A stretch of DNA of 64,000 bases from Pseudomonas sp. IPO3778 (GCF_013386825.1 NZ_JACARC010000028.1:150345-214344), one strand, 5' to 3'; shown: positions 1 through 8,932, counted from the first letter of the stretch. Notes: generated by a model from the sequence alone, not told the origin. Program-made: numbers and translations.

Positions 1-1136
1 GGAAAACTTTCGCTGATGAAAAACAGCGCCGCCGAGTACGGCCCGATCAGGAAGAACAGGCCCAGGCTGTACAGCCCGACCACCATCGCCATGTTGCTCG
101 GGCCAAACAGCATCCCGGCGAACGACAGCCCGCCGAGCATCCAGCCCAGGCCGATGACATTGCGGCGGCCGATCTTGTCGCCCATCCAGCCGTGGCTGAG
201 GTAGCCGCAGTAACCCACCAGGTTCGACAGCACGAGGATGATCAGTGAGTTCTCGAACGAGATGTGGTGCACGCTGACGATCACCGAAGTACCCAGCACG
301 CTGAACACCTGGATCGCCGCCCAGTTGAGCAGCAGCGCCGCACCAATCACCAGGGTTGCGCGGCGGGCCGGGCCACGGAATGCGGCCTTGAGGCCGGCCT
401 TGCTGTGTTCGTCATAGTCCACGCCGTAGGTCACGGCGACGTTTTGCGCTTCTTTCACCGCGCCGCTTTTGCGCAGCTCGCTGATGCGCTGGTGAATCTG
501 GAACTGCGGGCTCTCCTTGAGCTTGCGCGCCATGATCGCAATGACAATCGCCGGGACCGCCGCAAACACAAAGCACCCCTGCCAGCCAATCACCGGCAGC
601 AACAGCGCGGTCAAACCTGCCGCGATCAACGCGCCCACCGGCCAGCCACCCTGCACCAGGCTGTAGATAAAACCGCGACGCTTGGCCAGTTTCGGGTCAT
701 CGGAGGCGGCGTACAGTTCGCTCAGGTACGTGGCGTTAACCGTTTCCTCGGCATACCCCAGGCCGCCCAGGGAACGGATCAGGATCAACGACGACTTGCC
801 CCACGCGCCACCAATGGCGGTCAGCGCCGAGCAGATCGCCGAACCGGCCACGGTGAAAATAATCCCCTTGCGCCGACCCAGCTTGTCCACGATCGGACCG
901 ATGGCCAGCGCGACCACGGCAGTGCCGACTGCCACCCATGTCGCAATCTCCGCTTGCTCCACTTCACCCCAGCTAAAGTGCCGCCCGATTTCCGGCAGCA
1001 AGGTGCCGAACAGGATGAAGTCATACACCGCAAACACCCAGGCGAAAAACGCGATCCAGGTGGCGAAACGCACTTCCTTGGGCGTCAGTTGCCGGGGTTT
1101 CCAGCCAGTCAGATCAAGCTTGTTGTAGATAGACAT
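1..1136 (-). CDS. MFS transporter, C-terminus beyond window start
   Basis: A major facilitator superfamily permease, read without a stop from the ATG at 1136 to the window edge (378 codons visible). The N-terminus MSIYNKLDLTGW leads into a first membrane helix with FAVYDFILFG. The MFS loop signature DKLGRRKG follows helix 2, and a second copy (GDKIGRRNV) opens the second half, so two six-helix bundles are present apart from the last helices. It lies downstream of the imidase-like and amidase genes on the same strand, separated by a REP doublet, and probably imports their substrate. The substrate is inferred from context only. Confidence 0.85.
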   Translation of the reverse strand, partial: MSIYNKLDLTGWKPRQLTPKEVRFATWIAFFAWVFAVYDFILFGTLLPEIGRHFSWGEVEQAEIATWVAVGTAVVALAIGPIVDKLGRRKGIIFTVAGSAICSALTAIGGAWGKSSLILIRSLGGLGYAEETVNATYLSELYAASDDPKLAKRRGFIYSLVQGGWPVGALIAAGLTALLLPVIGWQGCFVFAAVPAIVIAIMARKLKESPQFQIHQRISELRKSGAVKEAQNVAVTYGVDYDEHSKAGLKAAFRGPARRATLVIGAALLLNWAAIQVFSVLGTSVIVSVHHISFENSLIILVLSNLVGYCGYLSHGWMGDKIGRRNVIGLGWMLGGLSFAGMLFGPSNMAMVVGLYSLGLFFLIGPYSAALFFISESF

Positions 1137-1178
1137 GAATCGCGCCTCGGGAGGTTGGCCAGGGGTTGGTTACAGGTA

Positions 1179-1331
1179 TCAGGTACGCGGTTGGCCCGAC
1201 TGTAGGAGCGAGCTTGCTCGCGAAAAACCTGAGAACGCCACGTGTAGCCAGACAGAGCGCGTGATCGTTGACGTTTTTCGCGAGCAAGCTCGCGCCTACA
1301 GACGTTGGGCAGTGTCAGGTACGCGGTTGGC
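1179..1331. repeat. 17-bp direct repeats flanking a REP doublet
   Basis: TCAGGTACGCGGTTGGC occurs at 1179-1195 and again at 1315-1331, on either side of the REP element at 1201-1300. The right copy is the reverse complement of the last codons and stop of the imidase-like gene. Confidence 0.85.
1201..1300. repeat. REP doublet, GTAGGAGCGAGC type
   Basis: TGTAGGAGCGAGCTTGCTCG opens the element and the inverted counterpart (CGCGAGCAAGCTCGCGCCTACA-like) closes it, with about 55 bp between. This is the REPIN layout of fluorescent pseudomonads. It sits between the imidase-like gene and the MFS gene. Confidence 0.85.
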
Positions 1332-2193
1332 GGCGGATAAAGTCATCGGCGATTTCGTCGAAGGTGACGAAGCGCACGCCGGCATGGCTCTGGATGTGTT
1401 CGATCAGCCGTTCAAGCATCAACAGCACTTGCGGGCGGCCGGACACGTCGGGGTGGATGGTCATGGTGAACACCGCGTGTTCGTGTTCGCGGTAGACCCA
1501 GTCGAACTGGTCGCGCCACATTTCTTCCAGGTGACGCGGGTTGACGAAGCCGTGGCTGTTGGGGGCCTTTTTGATGAACATCATCGGCGGCAGGTCATCG
1601 AGGTACCAGTTGGCCGGAATCTCCACCAGGTCGGTTTCTTCGCCGCGCACCAAGGGTTTCATCCAGGTGTCGGGGTGCTGGCTGTAGTCGATCTTGGTCC
1701 AGGTATCGCCCTTGCGCACGTAGTAGGGGTGGAAGTCGTTGTGCATCAGGCTGTGGTCGTACTTGATGCCTTTTTTCAGCAGCAATTCGTTGGTGACCTT
1801 GCTGAACTCCCACCACGGCGCGACGTAGCCGGTGGGGCGTTTTCCGGTGACCTGGGTGATCAGTTCGATGGACTTGTCGAGGACGATTTCTTCCTGCTCG
1901 GCGGTCATCGCAATCGGGTTTTCGTGGCTGTAGCCGTGCACGCCGATTTCGTGGCCGGCGTCGGCGACGGCCTTCATCTGCTCGGGGAACGTTTCCATCG
2001 AGTGGCCGGGGATAAACCAGGTGGTGCGCAGGCCGTAGCGCTCGAACAATTTGAGCAGGCGCGGCGCGCCGATTTCACCGGCGAACAGGCCACGGGAAAT
2101 GTCGTCCGGGGAGTCTTCGCCGCCATAGGAGCCGAGCCAGCCGGCGACGGCGTCGACGTCGACGCCAAATGCACAGAGGATGTCTTTAGCCAT
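1315..2193 (-). CDS. polysaccharide deacetylase-fold hydrolase, probable cyclic imidase
   Basis: A 292-residue NodB-like (polysaccharide deacetylase family) protein with the metal site visible as Asp12/Asp14 near the N-terminus and the HGYSH motif (His86, His90). There is no signal peptide, so it acts in the cytosol and is unlikely to be a cell-wall deacetylase. This length and fold match the PuuE allantoinase and cyclic imide hydrolase branch of the family (a cyclic imidase of similar length is known from P. putida), whose products are half-amides. The neighbouring amidase, 11 bp upstream, could complete hydrolysis to a dicarboxylate. The start is supported by AAGGAG eight bases before the ATG. 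An allantoinase-like or other amide hydrolase remains possible. Confidence 0.75.
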   Translation of the reverse strand: MAKDILCAFGVDVDAVAGWLGSYGGEDSPDDISRGLFAGEIGAPRLLKLFERYGLRTTWFIPGHSMETFPEQMKAVADAGHEIGVHGYSHENPIAMTAEQEEIVLDKSIELITQVTGKRPTGYVAPWWEFSKVTNELLLKKGIKYDHSLMHNDFHPYYVRKGDTWTKIDYSQHPDTWMKPLVRGEETDLVEIPANWYLDDLPPMMFIKKAPNSHGFVNPRHLEEMWRDQFDWVYREHEHAVFTMTIHPDVSGRPQVLLMLERLIEHIQSHAGVRFVTFDEIADDFIRRQPRT

Positions 2194-2204
2194 GATGTGT
2201 CTCC

Positions 2205-3548
2205 TTAAAAAGTAAGTGCGGTTTCGGCTGACAGGGCAGCTCGAAGCAGGCGTGCGTCTTCGCCGCTGGGGGCGCTGAGCAGCAGGCCGGTAGGCAGGCC
2301 CAGGGCATCGCGGCCGCTGGGCAGGCTGACGCCGGGCATGTCCAGCAAACTGCCGGGCATGGTCAGGCGCAAGGTGGCGAGGTTGGTGCTGACGAACAGT
2401 GAGTCGTCGGCTTCCAGCGGCGCCAGGGCCGGGGCAACGTGGGCCACGGTGGGGGTGATGAGGATCGCACCGTCGAGTTCATCGATCAGTTGCTGCTGCA
2501 GGTGGCGGCGCGCTTCGTACAGCGCCAGCAGTTGGCTGGCCGGCAATGTGCGGGCCGCTTCAAGGCGACGGCGTACGCGGGGGTCGAGTTGGCTGGCGTC
2601 GGCGCTGTCGAGCAGGGCTTCGTGGAGCGCGAAGGCTTCGAAGGAGCCGAGCCAGCCCTGGTGCTGGATCAGGTCGAGGGTGGCCTGGAAGGTCTTCGAG
2701 GGGCGCACATCAATCAGCGCCCCTTCGGCTTTCAATCGCTCCATGCAATACAACAGGTTGTTGCGCACGCCAGGCTCGACGCGGGCGTCTTCCAGCACAC
2801 TTTGTTCAACCCAAAAACGCTGGCCATTGAGGCTGCGGGCCTGGCGTGGCTGGCGCTGGTCGCGACCGTTGAGCAAATCATCAATGGCCAGCGCATCGCG
2901 CACGCTGCGGGTCAGCGGGCCGAGGCTGTCGAGGGTATGGGCCAGCGGGAAAACGCCGTCGCGGCTGTAGCGCCGGCAACTGCTGCGATAACCCACTACG
3001 CCATTCAGTGCCGCAGGAATACGGATGGAGCCCGCGGTGTCGGTGCCCATGGCGATCGGCACGATACCGGCCGCCACGGCGACCGCCGACCCCGACGACG
3101 AACCACCGGGGATCCGTGGTTGATCGATGCCGCGCGGATTGTGCGGGGTGCCGAAGTGCGGGTTCAGGCCAAGGCCGGAGTACGCCAGCTCGCTGAGGTT
3201 GGTCTTGCCCACGCTGACCATTCCGGCGCGGCACAACAGGCCTACACTCGGCGCGTCCAGCAAAGCCGCCGGCGCGTCGCTGCGATAGGCCGCGCCTGCC
3301 GTGGTAATGCTGCCGGCCACGTCAAACAGGTCTTTCCAGGCCAGGGGCACCCCATCGAACACGCTCAAAGGCTGGCCGGCACGCCAGCGGGCAGCCGACG
3401 CTTCGGCCTCACGCCGGGCGCGCTCGGCGGTCAGGGAGATGAATACGCTGGGGGCCTGACTCGCGCGAGCGAGTGCCTGTTCGAGGGCGTGCACCGGGTC
3501 GCTGCGACCGCTGGCGAAATCCTCGGCCAGTGAAGTGGCGTCTGACAT
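2205..3548 (-). CDS. amidase signature family enzyme (possible half-amidase)
   Basis: A 447-residue cytosolic amidase. The Gly/Ser-rich signature [14 protein letters not shown] and the following [13 protein letters not shown] hold the cis-Ser and nucleophile Ser of the Ser-cisSer-Lys triad; the Lys lies in the upstream VPLAWKDLF motif. It hydrolyses a carboxamide, substrate unknown. It is first in a minus-strand operon with the imidase-like gene and MFS importer, and is divergent from the GntR regulator. Context suggests it removes the amide from half-amides such as succinamate. Related members act as GatA or allophanate hydrolases, but no GatB/C partner is present. Confidence 0.8.
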   Translation of the reverse strand: MSDATSLAEDFASGRSDPVHALEQALARASQAPSVFISLTAERARREAEASAARWRAGQPLSVFDGVPLAWKDLFDVAGSITTAGAAYRSDAPAALLDAPSVGLLCRAGMVSVGKTNLSELAYSGLGLNPHFGTPHNPRGIDQPRIPGGSSSGSAVAVAAGIVPIAMGTDTAGSIRIPAALNGVVGYRSSCRRYSRDGVFPLAHTLDSLGPLTRSVRDALAIDDLLNGRDQRQPRQARSLNGQRFWVEQSVLEDARVEPGVRNNLLYCMERLKAEGALIDVRPSKTFQATLDLIQHQGWLGSFEAFALHEALLDSADASQLDPRVRRRLEAARTLPASQLLALYEARRHLQQQLIDELDGAILITPTVAHVAPALAPLEADDSLFVSTNLATLRLTMPGSLLDMPGVSLPSGRDALGLPTGLLLSAPSGEDARLLRAALSAETALTF

Positions 3549-3566
3549 GGGAATGACCCTCTAAAA

Positions 3567-3592
3567 ACGTACATATTAATAAAATGTACATT
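3567..3592. promoter_or_regulatory. candidate operator, amidase side
   Basis: Imperfect palindrome centred on GTACAT (3569-3574) and ATGTAC (3584-3589) with a 9-bp AT spacer, about 20-45 bp before the amidase start codon. It shares TATTAATAAA and TACATTTT with the second site at 3733-3761. Confidence 0.5.
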
Positions 3593-3732
3593 TTACAAAG
3601 GCAGCTTTCGTGCCAGTCTCTCAGGGGAGATGTCTGAAGCATCTGGCGCTTTCGGTCAGACCCACGGGATAGATGGGTTGTTGACATCAAAAGAAATAGT
3701 GGGCGGCGCTCAATACTCGCCCACAATGAAAT

Positions 3733-3761
3733 AATGTATCTTTTATTAATAAATACATTTT
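3733..3761. promoter_or_regulatory. candidate operator, regulator side
   Basis: AATGTAT (3733-3739) and ATACATT (3753-3759) form perfect 7-bp arms around 13 bp. It lies about 80 bp before the regulator start. The shared core with the site at 3567-3592 suggests one protein binds both. Confidence 0.5.
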
Positions 3762-3839
3762 GGTGCAGAAAAGTAACAAGTCCCCTCTGAAGGCCCCAAA
3801 AAAGTGCCACCGACGTGGCGCAGAGTGACAGGCGCAACT

Positions 3840-4874
3840 ATGAGAGAATCCCCGGCCACCGACCCGTTTGCCCCAGAGAACCCGATGAAAGCAGTGTCCG
3901 CCTCGGCTTCCCGTTACGCGATGATTCACCAGGTTTTGCGCGACGCCATCACCCACGGCACCGCCCGCCATGGCCTGGTGTTGCTGGAAGCGCCGCTGGC
4001 CGAGCTGTTCGGTACCAGCCGGGTGCCGGTGCGCAAAGCCTTGAACCTGCTGCATGACGAAGGGCTGATTTGCCGCTTCGATGGCCGGGGTTACCTGATC
4101 AACCCCGACGGCCTGGACCTGGAGCCGTTGCGCCTGCCCTTGAGTCATGCACACCTGGGCCTCAACGGTGAAGATGAACTGGTGGACACCCGGCCCCTGG
4201 GGGAGCGCATCGTCGAGGAAATCGGCGCCGCGCTGTCGACCTGCATCGCTTTCGGCCATTACCGCCTCGATGAACAGGCCGCCGCCGAGCACTACAACGT
4301 CAGCCGTGCGGTGGTACGCGAAGCGCTGATGCGCCTGCGGGACCGTGGCCTGGTGGAAAAAGAACCCTATTCCCAATGGCTCGCCGGGCCGCTGACCGCC
4401 CGGGAAGTCACCGAAGACTACGAACTGCGCGCCTGCCTGGAGCCCGAAGCCCTGCGCCAGAGCGCGCCGAACCTCGACCGCGACCGGCTGCAAGCCATGT
4501 TGCAGCGCGTGCTCGACGCCCAGAACAGCGCCCATTGCAGCCTGGAAGAGATCGAGCAGATCGAGGAAGACCTGCACCAGCACTGCCTCGCGGGCCTGCA
4601 AAACTGCAAGATCGCCGCGCTGATTCGCCAGGGGCAGAGCCCGATGATCATCAGCCGGATTTTCTACCGACTGCTGGGTATCGGCGCCGATCCGGCGATG
4701 CTGGCCGAGCACCGGTTGATCCTGGAACTGTTGCTGCATGGCGCATTCGACGCCGCCGCGCTGAACCTGCGCGAGCACTTGCAACGGGCCCGGCAGCGCA
4801 TGTTGCAGCGCTTGAAGGTGTTGTCGGTGCTGCCTGAACAGCCGTTGCCGGCCTACCTGCACAAACTCAGCTGA
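3840..4874 (+). CDS. GntR-family regulator with two winged-helix domains and FCD domain
   Basis: A 344-residue regulator, about 110 residues longer than a usual FadR/FCD-type GntR protein. Residues ~25-90 form one GntR winged helix (LAELFGTSRVPVRKALNLL, GRGYLINPDG wing). Residues ~118-185 form a second (AAAEHYNVSRAVVREALMRL). The rest is an FCD ligand domain with the metal-site pattern DLHQH, AEHRLI and LREHL. Both helix-turn-helices look intact. It is divergent from the amidase operon, which it probably controls in response to an acid or half-amide ligand. ATG 3840 was chosen; a GTG at 3804 and an ATG at 3885 are in frame and cannot be excluded. Confidence 0.8.
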   Translation: MRESPATDPFAPENPMKAVSASASRYAMIHQVLRDAITHGTARHGLVLLEAPLAELFGTSRVPVRKALNLLHDEGLICRFDGRGYLINPDGLDLEPLRLPLSHAHLGLNGEDELVDTRPLGERIVEEIGAALSTCIAFGHYRLDEQAAAEHYNVSRAVVREALMRLRDRGLVEKEPYSQWLAGPLTAREVTEDYELRACLEPEALRQSAPNLDRDRLQAMLQRVLDAQNSAHCSLEEIEQIEEDLHQHCLAGLQNCKIAALIRQGQSPMIISRIFYRLLGIGADPAMLAEHRLILELLLHGAFDAAALNLREHLQRARQRMLQRLKVLSVLPEQPLPAYLHKLS

Positions 4875-4891
4875 CGAAATGCAATCCAACC

Positions 4892-5014
4892 TGTGGGAGC
4901 GGGCTTGCTGTGGTGAGGGGGCTTATCCCCCGTCGGGTTCACCCCAGATGGATGGGGCTGCTTCGCAGCCCAACGCGGGGCAAGCCCGCTCGCCACAGCA
5001 AGCCCGCTCCCACA
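4892..5014. repeat. REP doublet, mixed type with extra half-site
   Basis: TGTGGGAGCGGGCTTGCTGT at the left end, and on the right an inverted arm followed by a second partial arm (GCAAGCCCGCTCGCCACA then GCAAGCCCGCTCCCACA). Lies between the GntR gene and lon. Confidence 0.75.
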
Positions 5015-5130
5015 TGGGTCCAGCGGCGCGTTTGAAAATAGTGTGCAATATGTTGCTATCTCTCCCTGCCCATTGAAACCACTGCCGACCTGCCCCATCT
5101 AACTTGCATACTTCCTTATGCAGGTGCCCC

Positions 5131-7551
5131 ATGAGCGACCAGCAAGAATTCCCGGACATCGACCTCAACGACTACGCCGACCCGGAAAACGCTGAACACA
5201 CTTCCGCCAACACTGGCCTGGCCCTGCCGGGGCAAAACCTGCCCGACAAGGTCTACATCATCCCGATCCACAACCGGCCGTTCTTCCCCGCGCAAGTATT
5301 GCCGGTGATCGTCAATGAAGAGCCGTGGGCCGAAACCCTGGAGCTGGTGAGCAAATCCGACCACCACTCCCTTGCCCTGTTTTTCATGGAAACGCCGCCC
5401 GACGACCCACGCCACTTCGACACCTCCAGCCTGCCGCTGTACGGCACCCTGGTGAAGGTGCATCACGCCAGCCGCGAAGACGGCAAGCTGCAATTCGTCG
5501 CCCAGGGCCTGACCCGCGTGCGGATCAAGACCTGGCTCAAGCACCACCGCCCACCGTACCTGGTGGAAGTCGAATACCCGCACCAGCCGACCCAGCCGAC
5601 CGACGAGGTCAAGGCCTACGGCATGGCGCTGATCAACGCGATCAAGGAACTGCTGCCGCTCAACCCGCTGTACAGCGAAGAGCTGAAGAACTACCTCAAC
5701 CGCTTCAGCCCCAACGACCCATCGCCCCTGACCGACTTCGCCGCGGCCCTCACGTCGGCCACCGGCAATGAGCTGCAGCAAGTGCTGGACTGCGTGCCCA
5801 TGCTCAAGCGCATGGAAAAAGTCTTGCCGATGCTGCGCAAGGAAGTCGAAGTCGCGCGCCTGCAAAAAGAAATCTCCGCCGAGGTGAACCGCAAGATCGG
5901 CGAACACCAGCGCGAGTTCTTCCTCAAGGAACAACTCAAGGTCATCCAGCAAGAGCTGGGGCTGACCAAAGACGACCGCAGCGCCGACGTCGAACAGTTC
6001 GAACAACGCCTGGTGGACAAAGTACTGCCAACCCAGGCGCAGAAACGCATCAGCGAAGAAATGAACAAGCTGTCGATCCTGGAAACCGGTTCGCCAGAGT
6101 ATGCGGTCACCCGCAACTACCTCGACTGGGCCACCTCGGTGCCGTGGGGCGTGTATGGCGAGGACAAACTCGACCTCAAGCACGCCCGCAAAGTGCTCGA
6201 CAAACACCACGCCGGCCTGGACGACATCAAGAGTCGCATCCTCGAATTCCTCGCGGTGGGCGCCTATAAAGGCGAAGTCGCCGGCTCCATCGTGTTGCTG
6301 GTAGGCCCGCCGGGTGTGGGCAAGACCAGCGTGGGCAAATCAATTGCTGAATCCCTCGGCCGGCCGTTCTACCGCTTCAGCGTCGGCGGCATGCGTGACG
6401 AGGCCGAGATCAAGGGCCATCGCCGCACCTACATCGGCGCCATGCCGGGCAAGCTGGTGCAAGCGCTCAAGGATGTGGAGGTGATGAACCCGGTGATCAT
6501 GCTCGACGAGATCGACAAGATGGGCCAGAGCTACCAGGGCGACCCCGCCTCGGCCCTGCTCGAAACCCTGGACCCGGAACAGAACGTCGAATTCCTCGAC
6601 CACTACCTGGACCTGCGCCTGGACCTGTCCAAGGTGCTGTTCGTATGCACCGCCAACACCCTGGACTCGATCCCCGGCCCGTTGCTCGACCGGATGGAAG
6701 TGATTCGCCTGTCGGGCTACATCACCGAAGAAAAAGTCGCGATTGCCAAGCGTCACCTGTGGCCCAAGCAGCTGGAAAAAGCCGGTGTGTCGAAAAACAG
6801 CCTGTCCATCAGTGACGGCGCCCTGCGCGCCCTGATCGATGGCTACGCCCGCGAAGCCGGTGTGCGCCAGCTGGAGAAACAGCTGGGCAAACTGGTGCGC
6901 AAGGCAGTGGTCAAGCTGCTGGATGAGCCGGACTCGGTGATCAAGATCGGCAACAAGGACCTGGAAGCCTCCCTGGGGATGCCGGTGTTCCGCAATGAGC
7001 AAGTGTTGTCGGGCACCGGCGTGATTACCGGCCTGGCCTGGACCAGCATGGGCGGCGCGACCTTGCCCATCGAGGCGACGCGCATTCACACGCTTAACCG
7101 CGGCTTCAAACTCACCGGGCAACTGGGTGATGTGATGAAGGAGTCCGCCGAGATTGCCTACAGCTACATCAGTTCGAACCTGAAGTCCTTTGGCGGTGAC
7201 CCGAAGTTCTTCGACGAAGCCTTCGTGCACCTGCACGTGCCGGAAGGTGCCACGCCCAAAGACGGACCGAGCGCCGGGGTGACCATGGCCAGTGCGCTGC
7301 TGTCGCTGGCGCGCAACCAGCCGCCGAAAAAAGGCGTGGCCATGACCGGTGAACTGACGTTGACCGGGCATGTACTGCCGATTGGCGGGGTGCGCGAGAA
7401 GGTGATTGCGGCGCGGCGCCAGAAGATTCACGAGTTGATCTTGCCGGAGCCCAATCGCGGGAGTTTTGAAGAGTTGCCGGAGTACCTGAAGGAAGGCATG
7501 ACGGTGCACTTTGCCAAGCGCTTTGCGGATGTGGCGAAGGTGTTGTTCTAA
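5131..7551 (+). CDS. lon: ATP-dependent Lon protease, second type (AsrA-like)
   Basis: An 806-residue AAA+ serine protease: N-terminal substrate domain, coiled segment near residues 220-260, Walker A GPPGVGKTS (~393-401), Walker B MLDEIDKM, and the proteolytic domain with the Ser714-Lys757 dyad in DGPSAG and VREKVIAARR. The 43-residue spacing of the dyad is canonical. It degrades misfolded and regulatory proteins in the cytosol. The acidic N-terminus (SDQQEFPDIDLNDYADPE) and isolated position away from clpX/hupB indicate the second Lon of Pseudomonas, related to P. aeruginosa AsrA, rather than the main Lon. ATG 5131 is preferred; upstream in-frame TTG 5104 would add nine residues. Confidence 0.9.
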   Translation: MSDQQEFPDIDLNDYADPENAEHTSANTGLALPGQNLPDKVYIIPIHNRPFFPAQVLPVIVNEEPWAETLELVSKSDHHSLALFFMETPPDDPRHFDTSSLPLYGTLVKVHHASREDGKLQFVAQGLTRVRIKTWLKHHRPPYLVEVEYPHQPTQPTDEVKAYGMALINAIKELLPLNPLYSEELKNYLNRFSPNDPSPLTDFAAALTSATGNELQQVLDCVPMLKRMEKVLPMLRKEVEVARLQKEISAEVNRKIGEHQREFFLKEQLKVIQQELGLTKDDRSADVEQFEQRLVDKVLPTQAQKRISEEMNKLSILETGSPEYAVTRNYLDWATSVPWGVYGEDKLDLKHARKVLDKHHAGLDDIKSRILEFLAVGAYKGEVAGSIVLLVGPPGVGKTSVGKSIAESLGRPFYRFSVGGMRDEAEIKGHRRTYIGAMPGKLVQALKDVEVMNPVIMLDEIDKMGQSYQGDPASALLETLDPEQNVEFLDHYLDLRLDLSKVLFVCTANTLDSIPGPLLDRMEVIRLSGYITEEKVAIAKRHLWPKQLEKAGVSKNSLSISDGALRALIDGYAREAGVRQLEKQLGKLVRKAVVKLLDEPDSVIKIGNKDLEASLGMPVFRNEQVLSGTGVITGLAWTSMGGATLPIEATRIHTLNRGFKLTGQLGDVMKESAEIAYSYISSNLKSFGGDPKFFDEAFVHLHVPEGATPKDGPSAGVTMASALLSLARNQPPKKGVAMTGELTLTGHVLPIGGVREKVIAARRQKIHELILPEPNRGSFEELPEYLKEGMTVHFAKRFADVAKVLF

Positions 7552-7577
7552 CCCTTATTGATGCCTTGCCTGGACTG

Positions 7578-7669
7578 GCGCTTTCGCGAGCAAGCCCGCT
7601 CCCACATTTGACCGCATTCCAAAGGATGAACTCGGTCAAATGTGGGAGCGGGCTTGCTCGCGAAGGCGC
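7578..7669. repeat. REP doublet, GTGGGAGCGGGC type
   Basis: Nearly perfect long inverted repeat: the left arm is the complement of TGTGGGAGCGGGCTTGCTCG, including outer GGCGC/GCGCC and inner TTTGACCG/CGGTCAAA pairs. Downstream of lon. Confidence 0.85.
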
Positions 7670-7757
7670 CGGTGCGACCCACACAACCTCCTCGCTTGTC
7701 ACACTTTGTCTCATCTTCGGTTATGCTCGCCCTTCGTCGCCCAACAACGGAGCCCCC

Positions 7758-8150
7758 ATGACCGCTGCCCGCCTGCTTCTCCCCCTGAGCCTTTGCCTGC
7801 TCGCCGCCTGTGCCAGTGCGCCGAAGCAAAACGTCACCGTGGAAAAACAGAGCGCTTGCCCCCTGCAACTCAAAACCGGGCAAAACCTGATTTTGACCCT
7901 GCCCAGCAACCCCACCACCGGTTACCGCTGGGCCATCCAGGACTCGGCCGGCGGCGTGCTGCGCAGCCTGAGCCCTGAGGTGTACAGCAACACCGAAGAC
8001 ACCGGCGTGGTGGGCAGTGGCGGTCAATCCACATGGCGCTTCCAGGCCTTCAACGCGGGCCAGGGCCGACTGCGCCTCACCTCACAACAACCCTGGGAGC
8101 CGGAAGCAGAACCGGCCGAAACCTTCGACTGCGCCATTACGGTGAACTGA
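7758..8150 (+). CDS. chagasin-family peptidase inhibitor-like lipoprotein
   Basis: A 130-residue lipoprotein: signal peptide MTAARLLLPLSLCLL with lipobox LAAC, then a chagasin/I42-like domain. The diagnostic loops are present as NPTTGY (loop 1), GSGGQSTWRF (GxGG loop) and a Trp-containing loop QPWEPEAEPAE. Chagasin-type proteins block papain-like cysteine peptidases; in bacteria the real target is mostly unknown. Aspartate is absent at position +2 after Cys, so outer-membrane sorting is possible. The start at 7758 follows a weak GGAG. The yhhN-like gene begins one base after its stop, implying co-transcription. Confidence 0.75.
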   Translation: MTAARLLLPLSLCLLAACASAPKQNVTVEKQSACPLQLKTGQNLILTLPSNPTTGYRWAIQDSAGGVLRSLSPEVYSNTEDTGVVGSGGQSTWRFQAFNAGQGRLRLTSQQPWEPEAEPAETFDCAITVN

Positions 8151-8151
8151 T

Positions 8152-8796
8152 ATGCCATGGATGATCCTTGCGTTGATGGGAGCGGTGACCTTTATCTACG
8201 GCCTGAGCACCCACGCCACCCTGCTCTGCCTGCTGGTAAAGCCATTGCCGGTGCTGGCGTTGCTGGGCTGGCTGCATGATGCGCCGCCCACCGACTATCG
8301 ACGCTGGATCAGCCTGGGGCTGATTTTTTCCCTGGTGGGCGACGTGCTGCTGGCCTGGCCCGGCGACCTGTTCATCTTCGGCCTCGGGGCGTTTTTGTTC
8401 GCGCACCTGGCGTACCTGAAAGCCTACTTGAGCGACTGCCGCCGCCCGGCGATTTTGCCGCTGGTACTGGCGCTGGTGGTCGGTGCGATATTGCTGAGCA
8501 TCCTGATTTCCCACGGCCTGGGCCCATTGCTGGTGCCGGTGGTGGTGTATGCGCTGGTGATCAGCGCGATGCTGTGGCGAGCGCTGGCGCGCTTGGGCAG
8601 CACCGTGCCCAAGCGCTCGGCGTACCTGGCGGCGGCTGGCGCGGCGTCGTTCGTGTTTTCCGACACCTTGATCGGGATCAATCGGTTTGTGGTGGCGTTT
8701 GAAGCGGCGCCGTATTTGCTGATTGTCAGCTACTGGCTGGGGCAGTGGGGGATTACGGCCTCCTCCTTTCCTCAGAAAAAACCCGTCAACCTGTAG
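8152..8796 (+). CDS. lysoplasmalogenase, YhhN/TMEM86 family
   Basis: A 214-residue polytopic membrane protein with about eight hydrophobic helices. The family signature is visible in LLVKPLPVLALLGW, FSLVGDVLLA and FLFAHLAYLKAYL, which hold the conserved Lys, Asp and His residues. The family hydrolyses the vinyl-ether bond of lysoplasmalogens; since Pseudomonas makes little plasmalogen, the physiological substrate here is uncertain. It starts one base after the preceding lipoprotein gene. Confidence 0.8.
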   Translation: MPWMILALMGAVTFIYGLSTHATLLCLLVKPLPVLALLGWLHDAPPTDYRRWISLGLIFSLVGDVLLAWPGDLFIFGLGAFLFAHLAYLKAYLSDCRRPAILPLVLALVVGAILLSILISHGLGPLLVPVVVYALVISAMLWRALARLGSTVPKRSAYLAAAGAASFVFSDTLIGINRFVVAFEAAPYLLIVSYWLGQWGITASSFPQKKPVNL

Positions 8797-8891
8797 GAGC
8801 TGGCTTGCCAGCGAAAAAACCCACAGTTGCCGCGTTCATCCAGAATGTCCGCGTCATCGTTAACGAACATCGCCGGCAAGCCAGCTCCTAC
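8792..8891. repeat. REP doublet, GTAGGAGCTGGC type
   Basis: TGTAGGAGCTGGCTTGCCAG opens and GGCAAGCCAGCTCCTACG closes. The left end overlaps the last bases and stop of the yhhN-like gene. Confidence 0.8.
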
Positions 8892-8932
8892 GCTAAAATG
8901 CCGGGCTTTCCCCCTTCGTCGCCGGAACAGCC

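Noticed and set aside
3687..4889. 400-codon open frame opposite the GntR gene
   Set aside because: Shadow of the regulator; the GntR and FCD motifs are on the plus strand.
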